This document shows, piece by piece, positions 1 through 5,081 of a stretch of 5,736 nt of DNA (the first letter of the stretch is position 1; every line of letters begins with the position of its first letter). Origin of the DNA: JBGPJM01 sp041485385 (GTDB taxonomy: Bacteria; Planctomycetota; Phycisphaerae; Phycisphaerales; UBA1924); assembly GCA_041485385.1 (NCBI GenBank), contig JBGPJM010000268.1, positions 1-5,736 on the forward strand, read 5' to 3'. Made by a program: the position numbers and the translations under genes. The notes below the pieces were generated by a model. That model was given only the letters and a program-made list of their open reading frames with translations. It made no database searches and was not told the origin of the DNA.

Positions 1-12
1 CCCCTCACCCCC

Positions 13-1074
13 TCACCCCCCCACCTCCTCCACCAACTCCACCCCCTCTTCCTCCATCGTCTTCGCACGGTGCGTGGCGAGCTCTCTCCGGGCCGCCCGC
101 GACAGCCGATGCTGCACGCTCAGCAGCAGCACCGCCCCCACCACCGCCACCGTCCCCGCCGCGATCTGCGCCCCCGTCAGCGGCTTGCCGAATACCAGGT
201 ACGTCCCCACCGCCACCAGGAACGGCTGAAGCTGCACCACGCCGCTGGAGACCGCGACCCCCAGCCGCGCGATCGAGATGTAGTAGAACACGTGCCCCAG
301 CGCGATCCCGATCACCGCCGACACCAGCAGCACCCCGACCTGTCCGTGGCTGAGAACCGACGTATCCAGGGCCCGCAGCCCGCTGTCCCTCCCGGCCACC
401 ACCATCAGAGTCACCAGCGCCAGCGCCGTGTACTGGCTGATCGCCGCGAACGCCGTCACCGGGTGGTACCCGTGCATGAAGTGCCGCACCGCCAGCGCGT
501 ACGCCGCGAAGCACAGCCCGCTGAAGATCGCCAGCAACACCCCCAATGCGTGCATCCCTCCCGGCCCGGCCACGGCCCCCATCGGCGCCCGAGGGGCAAA
601 CAGGATCGTCCCCATGATCCCCATCAGCACCATCGCGATCCCTACCCACGAGGTCTTCGTGCGCAGGATCGCCCGCTCGCTGGGGAACAGCAGGTACGCC
701 CCGGCCGTCACGAACACGATCTGCATCCGCAGCCCGAACGTCGCCGTCGTCGGGTCGACGTTGTAGTACGACCACGCGAACGCCACCTGCCCCAGGCTGT
801 TCACGAGCGCAGGCACCAGCGCCGCCCGCCACAGCCCCGCCGGCAGACCCCCATCCCGTTTCCCGCGCGACCACCCCCACACCAGCACCGGGGCCCACAG
901 GAACGCCGAGAACCCGTACCGCCACCCGTTGCTCGTCCAGACGTCGATCTTCTCCGCGAAGTGCGCGATGAACAGCGGCACGCTCGACCATCCCAGCAGC
1001 GTCATCACCACCGTGACGATCCCGGTCGCGGCCGAAACAGGTTTGGCCCCGGCGGGGGGGACGCCCTCGCTCAT
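13..1074 (-). CDS. EamA/DMT-family permease, ten predicted membrane helices
   Basis: A 353-residue inner-membrane protein made almost wholly of hydrophobic helices. It has the two-fold internal repeat typical of the drug/metabolite transporter superfamily: a first EamA-like half at about residues 18-160 and a second at about 176-320, separated by a Gly/Pro/Ala-rich loop near 161-173. Helix 1 (about 18-39) carries the LLGWSSVPLFI segment, and the second half has GHVFYYISIARLGVAVSSGV around 260-279, a typical pre-helix motif of this family. The C-terminus ends in a basic stretch (322-332) and an acidic tail. The family exports or imports small metabolites such as amino acids, nucleosides or drugs; the substrate cannot be read from sequence. 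I chose the ATG giving MSEGVPPAG, because the 31 residues before it are Arg/Gly-rich with no membrane character, unlike the family. A weak GAGAG precedes this start. It is the last minus-strand gene here, 139 bp beyond the PilZ-J gene, so it may have its own promoter. Family confident, substrate unknown. Confidence 0.88.
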   Translation of the reverse strand: MSEGVPPAGAKPVSAATGIVTVVMTLLGWSSVPLFIAHFAEKIDVWTSNGWRYGFSAFLWAPVLVWGWSRGKRDGGLPAGLWRAALVPALVNSLGQVAFAWSYYNVDPTTATFGLRMQIVFVTAGAYLLFPSERAILRTKTSWVGIAMVLMGIMGTILFAPRAPMGAVAGPGGMHALGVLLAIFSGLCFAAYALAVRHFMHGYHPVTAFAAISQYTALALVTLMVVAGRDSGLRALDTSVLSHGQVGVLLVSAVIGIALGHVFYYISIARLGVAVSSGVVQLQPFLVAVGTYLVFGKPLTGAQIAAGTVAVVGAVLLLSVQHRLSRAARRELATHRAKTMEEEGVELVEEVGG

Positions 1075-1213
1075 GCTCGACTCTCGGTCCCCGTCCCCCC
1101 TGCGCGGACCCGCCACGCCGCAGCCGCAGCGCACCCGGGCAGGAGTGTAGCGGCACGCGCGCGCCAACCCCGCCCCTCCTCTCCGCGCCCGCTGTTCCGC
1201 AGTGAATCCCCCG

Positions 1214-1891
1214 CTACGCCGCCGTCCCCAGCCGCGCCAAGAGGTCGTCGTACCGCTTGCGCTCCTTGGGATCCTTCAGCACCGCGTACGCCCGCCCGAT
1301 GTGCGTGAACCGCTCCGGCGCGCCGGGATCGCTGCACACGTCCGGGTGCAGCGTCCGCGCCAGCCCGCGGTACGCCGTGCGGACCTCATCCTCCGTGGCC
1401 CCGCGCCCCACGCCCAGCACCTTGTACAGGTCGTCCACCTCGATCCCCGCGGACACCCCCGACTTTGCCTTGGCGCCGCCGGAAGGGTCCGGTGCCGGAG
1501 ACGGCCCGGCGCCCGTGCTCGTGTCCGCCACGGCCGCCCCGCTCACGAACCCGTATTGCGCCAGGTTGCTCAGCGCCGTCCGCAGGCCGGGGCGCGGGTC
1601 GGTAAAACGCACCCCGAACTCCCACGTCCGCGACCGCCACGTGCCCCGCTTCACCCACACCACCTTCCCGAGCACCGACAGCTGCTGCGACCCGGACCGG
1701 ATCGCAAACTGATCGCTCGCCCCCCGCTTCACAGGCGGCTTCCCAGCGCAGCGGATCCGCATCCCCGACGCCGACAAGTCCAGCACGTCTCCCACCGGGC
1801 AGGTGAGGTTCTCCGTCTGATAACGGGTATCCCGGCGCGCCGCCTTCCGACCTTTCGGTCGACTGAACCAGACTCCGCCGGGAAGGGGCAT
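1214..1891 (-). CDS. PilZ domain - J domain fusion protein (putative c-di-GMP-responsive co-chaperone)
   Basis: A 225-residue soluble protein with two recognisable domains. The N-terminal PilZ domain (about 15-115) carries both c-di-GMP contact motifs: RxxxR as R19-R-D-T-R23, and DxSxxG as D38-L-S-A-S-G43. It is followed by beta-strand-like segments, including VLGKVVWVKRG and WEFGVRF, as expected for the PilZ barrel. A low-complexity Gly/Ala/Pro/Ser linker (about 118-150) leads to a C-terminal J domain (about 153-217). This begins DDLYKVLGV, has the invariant HPD at 182-184 and ends with a KDPKERKRYDDL helix. HPD is the motif that stimulates DnaK ATPase. No Gly/Phe region, zinc-finger or DnaJ substrate-binding domain is present. 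The inferred role is to bring DnaK to a c-di-GMP-controlled partner; neither partner is visible. The chosen ATG is the first in frame after a TAG five codons upstream, with no clear ribosome binding site. The domain calls are secure; the coupling is inference. Confidence 0.85.
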   Translation of the reverse strand: MPLPGGVWFSRPKGRKAARRDTRYQTENLTCPVGDVLDLSASGMRIRCAGKPPVKRGASDQFAIRSGSQQLSVLGKVVWVKRGTWRSRTWEFGVRFTDPRPGLRTALSNLAQYGFVSGAAVADTSTGAGPSPAPDPSGGAKAKSGVSAGIEVDDLYKVLGVGRGATEDEVRTAYRGLARTLHPDVCSDPGAPERFTHIGRAYAVLKDPKERKRYDDLLARLGTAA

Positions 1892-1994
1892 AGAAGCACG
1901 GTTCGGCTAATAACGCGCCCCACTTGAGCGCGCCGACTCTCCCAGCGACCAAGACCCCCAATCTCGCGCTCGCCACCCGGCACCAAGCCCATAT

Positions 1995-2029
1995 CACTCA
2001 GCACTTAGCACCCAGCACTCAGCACTCAA
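1995..2029. repeat. Five tandem heptamers, consensus CACTCAG
   Basis: Five head-to-tail 7-bp units fill this stretch: CACTCAG, CACTTAG, CACCCAG, CACTCAG, CACTCAA. On the minus strand the unit reads CTGAGTG. The array starts four bases after the coaC stop codon in the direction of transcription. Because 7 is not a multiple of 3, the TGA in successive minus-strand units falls in successive reading frames, so the array closes all three frames downstream of coaC. No hairpin potential is apparent in the array itself. Its function is unknown; it may be a slippage-prone satellite or a dispersed repeat family. Confidence 0.85.
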
Positions 2030-2033
2030 GCGC

Positions 2034-2603
2034 TCACCCGCCCCTTCCCACCGCCGCCGCCAGCGCCGCCATCAGTTCCTCCGGCTCGCTCATCCGCCCC
2101 GCCCCGACGCTCCGGCACGCCTGCCACCCGCTCCCCGGGCCCACCACCTTGAACCCGTCGGCCGCCAGCGTCGCCAGGTTCCGGCGCGTGCTCGCCTGGT
2201 TCCACATCACCGTGTTCATCGCCGGCGCCAGCAGCACCGGCGTCTTCGCCCGGTCCACCGCGCTCAGGATCAGCGTCACCACGTCGTCGGTCTGCCCCGT
2301 CGCCAGCCTCGCCATGCAGTCCATCGTGCACGGCGCCACGATCGCCACGCTCGCGGCCTTCGCCAGCGAGATGTGCTGCGGATCCTGCGACTCAATGTGC
2401 TCCCACGCGCTCCTGTACACCGCCCGCCCCGACAGCGCCTGGAACGTCAGCGGCGTGACGAACCTCGTCGCCGACTCCGTCATCGCCACCGTGACTTCCG
2501 CCCCCGCCTGCGCCAGCCGGCTTACCAGCATCGCCGTCTTGTACGCGGCGATCCCCCCCGTCACCCCGACGATCACCCGGATGCCGGTGAAATCCGCGCC
2601 CAC
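2034..2603 (-). CDS. coaC: Phosphopantothenoylcysteine decarboxylase (stand-alone CoaC-type flavoprotein)
   Basis: This is the FMN-dependent enzyme that decarboxylates 4'-phosphopantothenoylcysteine to 4'-phosphopantetheine in coenzyme A synthesis, in the cytoplasm. The 189-residue product matches the N-terminal half of bacterial CoaBC (Dfp). It has the nucleotide-binding start GVTGGIAAYKT (13-23), the catalytic-histidine motif HISLA with H77, the signature PxMNxxMW as PAMNTVMW (127-134), and the substrate-clamp region with C163 followed by GAGRM (167-171). All residues expected for catalysis are present. The CoaB synthetase domain is absent: the protein stops where CoaB would begin in the fused enzyme, and CoaB is not elsewhere in the window. 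The start is a GTG giving VGADFTGIRV, since upstream sequence in this frame lies over the rpoZ coding region. A second GTG nine codons later is possible. The gene lies 68 bp downstream of rpoZ, probably in one operon. Confidence 0.9.
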   Translation of the reverse strand: MGADFTGIRVIVGVTGGIAAYKTAMLVSRLAQAGAEVTVAMTESATRFVTPLTFQALSGRAVYRSAWEHIESQDPQHISLAKAASVAIVAPCTMDCMARLATGQTDDVVTLILSAVDRAKTPVLLAPAMNTVMWNQASTRRNLATLAADGFKVVGPGSGWQACRSVGAGRMSEPEELMAALAAAVGRGG

Positions 2604-2671
2604 ACGCTTCCCCGCTTGCCCGCCCTCCCCGCCCCTCCCTCCTCGGACCCCATCCCTGGACCCCAAGCGCC

Positions 2672-2929
2672 CTACTTCCCGCCCTTCACCCCGTGGTCCG
2701 GCAGCGCGGCCCTGATCTCCGCACCCGCCGTCGTCATGTCGAACTCGTACCCGATCTTCCCCTGGATGATCTCCTCGATCACAAGCTCCAGGTCCGACCG
2801 GCCCCCGCGGTCCACGAGCGGGCGCGCGCCGTCCATCAGCTGCACCAGCCTCCGCTGGATCAGCGTGCACAGCTTGAACCGCCCGCCCATTCGGTCGACA
2901 ATCGCATCGCTCTTGAGCGCTTCAATCAT
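2672..2929 (-). CDS. rpoZ: DNA-directed RNA polymerase omega subunit
   Basis: This is the small subunit that wraps the beta-prime C-terminus and aids RNA polymerase assembly. The 85-residue product has the omega core: an N-terminal helix, then MGGRFKLCTLIQRRLVQLM (14-32), equivalent to the conserved GNRF-L-A-RRARQ segment, a short loop with PLVD, and the helix LELVIEEIIQGKI (47-59), equivalent to the conserved IALxEIxxGxI. It is divergent: the usual Asn of GNRF is Gly, and the typical Ala-Ala-Arg-Arg stretch is LIQRR. Length fits the family. I chose the ATG starting MIEALKSDAI. A GTG at 2965 would add 12 residues absent from omega proteins. An AGGAG lies 12 bases before the chosen ATG and a shorter AGGA lies closer, so the exact ribosome contact is uncertain. 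The next gene, coaC, follows in the same direction, matching the common rpoZ-coaBC order. Confidence 0.85.
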   Translation of the reverse strand: MIEALKSDAIVDRMGGRFKLCTLIQRRLVQLMDGARPLVDRGGRSDLELVIEEIIQGKIGYEFDMTTAGAEIRAALPDHGVKGGK

Positions 2930-3000
2930 GATCCTGATGTGCTCCTGGAACTCGGCGGCCACCACCCCCGGCCGCGGTCCGTACGCAGCCTTGCTCGGTC

Positions 3001-3030
3001 TTCACCTTGCAGGGACGAATCGCTTATACT
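3001..3030 (+). promoter_or_regulatory. Candidate sigma70-type promoter for the DUF3553 gene
   Basis: TTCACC (4 of 6 matches to TTGACA) is followed after 18 bp by TATACT (5 of 6 to TATAAT). A start near 3037 would give a leader of about 130 bases before the ATG at 3165. The -10 shares four bases with the minus-strand -10, so the two promoters could exclude each other. Called by eye. Confidence 0.45.
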
Positions 3031-3051
3031 AGGCAGCGGGGTGATTGGCAG
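3023..3051 (-). promoter_or_regulatory. Candidate sigma70-type promoter for rpoZ-coaC
   Basis: Read on the minus strand, CTGCCA (4 of 6 matches to TTGACA) is followed after 17 bp by TATAAG (5 of 6 to TATAAT). This would start transcription roughly 85 bases before the rpoZ ATG. It is the only TATA-like element in this GC-rich gap. The -10 overlaps that of the opposite promoter. Called by eye from consensus matches only. Confidence 0.45.
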
Positions 3052-3164
3052 CCAACACGCCGGGAAATCGACCGACCCGTCCACCGGGTCCATGCAATCG
3101 GCCCGCGTCCTGCCCGGCCGCCCGAGTCGCTCCCGCCGCCCACGCCGGCCCAGAAAGCCCGTCA

Positions 3165-3773
3165 ATGACCGAGAAACAGTGGAACGTCGGCGACCGTGTG
3201 ATCCATGCGAGCAAGCCCGAATGGGGCGCGGGTGTCATTACCGCCGCCGAAAAGTCCGTCCACGACGGGCGCCCCTGCCAGCGGCTCACCGTCCGTTTCG
3301 ATCGTGCCGGCGTCAGGACCCTCACCACCGCCTTCGCCGATCTCCGCCCCGCCGACGAGGCGCCCTCCCTGGCCCCGACCACCGAATCCGACGATCAGGC
3401 CGGCTGGCTCAACCGTCTCTCCGCCGACTCCCCGGTCGAGGTCCTCACCCGTCTCCCGGAGGCCGCCACCGACCCCTTCTCCTCCCTGGCCTCTCGCCTC
3501 AAGGCGTCATTGGACCTCTACCGCTTCAACGACACCGGCGGCTCGCTCCTGGACTGGGCCGCCATGCAGTCCGGCCTCAAGGACCCGCTCGCCCGATTCA
3601 ACCGCCACGAGCTCGAGCAGATCTTCCGGCGCTTCGCCGCGGTTCGCGATGAGCATTTCAAGAAGCTCGCCATCGAGATCAAACGGCGCGAGCCCGCCGT
3701 CTTCCAGCAGGCCATGAAGTCCGCCGCCCCCGCGGTGCAACAGGCGCTGCGACGGCTCGACATCGGCCGTTGA
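3165..3773 (+). CDS. DUF3553 domain protein with an uncharacterised helical C-terminal region
   Basis: A 202-residue soluble protein of unknown function. Residues 5-62 form a small beta-rich domain, WNVGDRVIHASKPEWGAGVI, then CQRLTVRFDRAGVRTLTTAFADL. This matches the pattern of DUF3553, whose xVGDxVxHxxxPEWGxGxV core resembles the SH3/Tudor-like folds in CarD-type and helicase C-terminal domains. Those relatives contact RNA polymerase or nucleic acid, so a similar binding role is a reasonable but unproven guess. A linker (about 63-110) precedes a mostly helical region (about 111-202) with conserved-looking YRFNDTGGSLLDWAAMQSG, then a charged stretch with FRRFAAVRDEHFKKLAIEIKRRE. I chose the ATG at MTEKQWNVGD because the domain begins at once; the 40 upstream residues in frame are Pro/Ala/Arg-rich and non-family. 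No Shine-Dalgarno is visible. It is transcribed divergently from rpoZ. Confidence 0.75.
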   Translation: MTEKQWNVGDRVIHASKPEWGAGVITAAEKSVHDGRPCQRLTVRFDRAGVRTLTTAFADLRPADEAPSLAPTTESDDQAGWLNRLSADSPVEVLTRLPEAATDPFSSLASRLKASLDLYRFNDTGGSLLDWAAMQSGLKDPLARFNRHELEQIFRRFAAVRDEHFKKLAIEIKRREPAVFQQAMKSAAPAVQQALRRLDIGR

Positions 3774-3828
3774 CTCCCGGCATCATCCCGCGCAGATCCA
3801 CCCGCCCGCGCCCTGTGCAGGACCCGCG

Positions 3829-3859
3829 TGCGCCGGTGCGCATCCCGGCCGCTGCGGCC
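3829..3859 (+). other. Two adjacent short hairpins in the gap after the DUF3553 gene
   Basis: TGCGC-CGGT-GCGCA (3829-3842) and GGCCG-CTG-CGGCC (3847-3859) are two perfect five-bp stems four bases apart. They lie 55 bases past the DUF3553 stop codon. No T-run follows, so this is not a classical rho-independent terminator; it could be a weak transcript end or 3' stabiliser. Short GC-rich stems also arise by chance in such DNA. The rest of the 280-bp gap (3774-4053) shows no gene. Confidence 0.3.
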
Positions 3860-4053
3860 CTCCGCCGCGTTCTTATCAGCCCCTGAGGCTTCGTTTCCGG
3901 GCGCGGCACACTCCCGTGCCAACCGGTCCCGGGGTTGTTCCTCCTCCCGCGGCAAGGCACGAATGTCCTCGCCCGCTCCGCGCGGGCCCGGGCGATCGTG
4001 CTTTGCGCAGGCGTCCGAGCAAGCAACCAAAGACCCGACCTGGAGCCCGTACC

Positions 4054-4335
4054 ATGAACGAGCAGGATTTCCAGCAGAAGCTCAGCGACCTCATCCAGCA
4101 GATCGGCGACATGCCTTCTCCCGAGAAGGACCAGCTCATGGCGCTGGCCGACGACGCCCGCGACCGTCACCAGCGCATGAAGAAGACCGTCAGCGAGTTG
4201 CAGGAATCCCTCGATTACCTCCGCCTCAGCATCAAGTACCTCGTCTTCGATCTCGAGGCCACAAGGCGGGAAAACCAGTACCTGCGCAAGCTTCTCGAGA
4301 GCCAGTCCGGCGGAAATACCGAACAATCCGAGTAG
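4054..4335 (+). CDS. Small coiled-coil protein of unknown function
   Basis: A 93-residue, highly charged, cysteine-free protein with no signal peptide or membrane helix. After an N-terminal helix (3-18) and a short MPSPEKDQ turn (20-27), residues about 28-84 are predicted as one long helix with hydrophobic residues in a heptad-like pattern. The most distinctive stretch is LDYLRLSIKYLVFDLEATRR (53-72), followed by ENQYLRKLLE. The last nine residues are polar and probably disordered. The start is well supported: GGAG ends eight bases before the ATG, one of the better ribosome binding sites in the window. A rho-independent terminator lies just downstream, so the gene is probably transcribed alone. 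I do not recognise a characterised family. The conserved-looking Tyr-Leu-Arg and Glu-Ala-Thr-Arg-Arg-Glu-Asn pattern suggests selection on a specific surface, perhaps self-association or an adaptor role; that is inference. The gene is real because GC-biased third positions, ribosome binding site and terminator agree. Confidence 0.75.
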   Translation: MNEQDFQQKLSDLIQQIGDMPSPEKDQLMALADDARDRHQRMKKTVSELQESLDYLRLSIKYLVFDLEATRRENQYLRKLLESQSGGNTEQSE

Positions 4336-4358
4336 TCCGGCCACGATTCGAACGTTCA

Positions 4359-4394
4359 CCAGGCCCTCGCGATCGGCGGGGGCCTTGGCTTTTT
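4359..4394 (+). terminator. Rho-independent terminator after the coiled-coil gene
   Basis: AGGCCC (4361-4366) pairs with GGGCCT (4380-4385). The stem extends inward through a T-G wobble and CGC/GCG to a five-base loop, and outward past a one-base bulge by CC/GG. Five Ts follow at 4390-4394. It begins 23 bases after the stop codon of the 93-residue gene and separates that gene from the tRNAs. Confidence 0.75.
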
Positions 4395-4409
4395 GCGCGC
4401 TCCGGGGCC

Positions 4410-4415
4410 TACGAT
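4410..4415 (+). promoter_or_regulatory. Possible -10 element for the tRNA pair
   Basis: TACGAT lies 13 bases before the first tRNA-Ser base and is the best -10-like hexamer between the terminator and the tRNA. The only -35-like match, TTGGCT at 4385-4390, overlaps the terminator and gives a long 19-bp spacer. Weak call by consensus only. Confidence 0.3.
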
Positions 4416-4428
4416 CTTTGCCCATGCC

Positions 4429-4519
4429 GGAGAGGTGGCCGAGCGGCTGAAGGCGACGGTTTGCTAAACCGTTATACGGGTTAAGGCTTGTATCGAGGGT
4501 TCGAATCCCTCCCTCTCCG
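4429..4519 (+). tRNA. tRNA-Ser, anticodon GCU
   Basis: A complete class II tRNA of 91 bases that decodes AGC and AGU. The acceptor stem is GGAGAGG (4429-4435) with CCTCTCC (4512-4518), and the discriminator is G. The anticodon stem is ACGGT/ACCGT with loop TTGCTAA and anticodon GCT at 4463-4465. A long variable arm (4473-4494) has an ATAC/GTAT stem, the hallmark of Ser tRNAs. The T arm is GAGGG-TTCGAAT-CCCTC. No CCA is encoded, so the end must be added by the CCA-adding enzyme. Confidence 0.95.
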
Positions 4520-4536
4520 CTTCCCCCAGTCCCGTC

Positions 4537-4609
4537 GGGGCGGTAACTCAACTGGCAGAGTGCCATCTTTGCAAGGTGGAAGTTGGGAGTTCGAATCTCC
4601 TCCGCTCCA
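4537..4609 (+). tRNA. tRNA-Ala, anticodon UGC
   Basis: A complete 73-base tRNA. The acceptor stem is GGGGCGG (4537-4543) with CCGCTCC (4602-4608). It includes the G3-U70 wobble pair that alanyl-tRNA synthetase recognises, and the discriminator is A. The D stem is ACTC/GAGT. The anticodon stem is CCATC/GGTGG with loop TTTGCAA and anticodon TGC at 4570-4572. The T arm is GGGAG-TTCGAAT-CTCCT with one wobble pair. CCA is not encoded. It lies 17 bases after tRNA-Ser, so the two are probably co-transcribed. Confidence 0.95.
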
Positions 4610-5081
4610 TTCGTCAAGCCCGTTCTGCGCGCCGTTTTGGGGTAATAGGGTATGGATTTGGGGCAAAGAGCGCGACGTTCGGTGGACTGACCCCCATGTA
4701 ATCGCGGTTTTGACCAAGGTGGCGGCGGGCCGCTGCACGGGCTGCCTTCGCTGATGTGAAACGCGGCCGTTGACCTGCCGGTTTAGGGGGATTCTGCGCG
4801 AGTTCCACGGACCCCGCGTCGTGCCGTTGTCAAGGGAAACCGGGGCAAGCCGGACATCCAAGCAAAAGTTCCCAGACATGAGGAGCGATTCACGCGCCCT
4901 TCATCGCGGGTGGTGTGAGCGCCGGTACAGTCGTTGAGCATGGACACTCTGCGAATGGACCAATCACGCCTCATCAGGCCGTCGTGAAGGCCCCCGCCAA
5001 GAGCCAGTCAGTGGACAATCCTGCGCGTAGTGGGCGTGGCTCGGGGCATGATCGGGCGGCGACCTCGCCGAGGGTTTCATA
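4610..5081. other. 472-bp gap without a recognisable gene
   Basis: No reading frame here looks like a protein. The open frames on both strands are short and Arg/Pro-rich or overlap neighbouring genes, and the strongest GC-biased third-position pattern appears only after 5082. The stretch just after tRNA-Ala (about 4630-4670) is less GC-rich than its surroundings and contains no clear T-run terminator hairpin. No copy of a tRNA 3' end, which would mark an integration site, was seen. The gap probably holds the tRNA transcript end and the promoter region of the PAS gene, but I could not pick a convincing promoter. Confidence 0.5.
5057..5074 (+). promoter_or_regulatory. Hairpin abutting the ribosome binding site of the PAS gene
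   Basis: CGGCGA (5057-5062) and TCGCCG (5065-5070) are complementary and can form a five- to six-bp GC-rich stem with a tiny loop. Its last base is also the first base of GAGGG (5070-5074), a good Shine-Dalgarno that ends seven bases before the ATG at 5082. The site settles the start choice; the hairpin could modulate translation, but that is inference. Confidence 0.5.

Noticed and set aside
70..1308. A 412-codon plus-strand open frame and a 383-codon minus-strand frame over the permease gene
   Set aside because: Both translate to Arg/Pro/His-rich or Gly/Arg-rich sequence without domain pattern. They are shadows caused by high GC over a gene with convincing membrane helices.
1848..1862. Inverted repeat CGACC-TTTC-GGTCG as a terminator
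   Set aside because: It lies inside the first codons of the PilZ-J gene, has only a five-bp stem and no T-run.
1892..2033. A -10-like TATTAG before the PilZ-J start
   Set aside because: Only four of six matches and no acceptable -35 at 16-18 bp, so no promoter is called.
1921..2033. Possible 11-bp direct repeats (CACTTGAGCGC at 1921 and CACTCAAGCGC at 2023) flanking a small insertion
   Set aside because: They differ at two of eleven positions, one copy is part of the heptamer array, and the DNA between holds no mobile-element sequence.
2604..2870. A longer start for the coaC gene at 2870
   Set aside because: The extra 89 residues are Gly/Arg-rich and lie over rpoZ in another frame; the flavoprotein fold begins at about 2603.
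4336..4360. A minus-strand T-loop-like sequence, GTTCGAATC, suggesting a third tRNA
   Set aside because: The flanking five-base arms pair at only three positions, and no acceptor or anticodon arm is found upstream on that strand.
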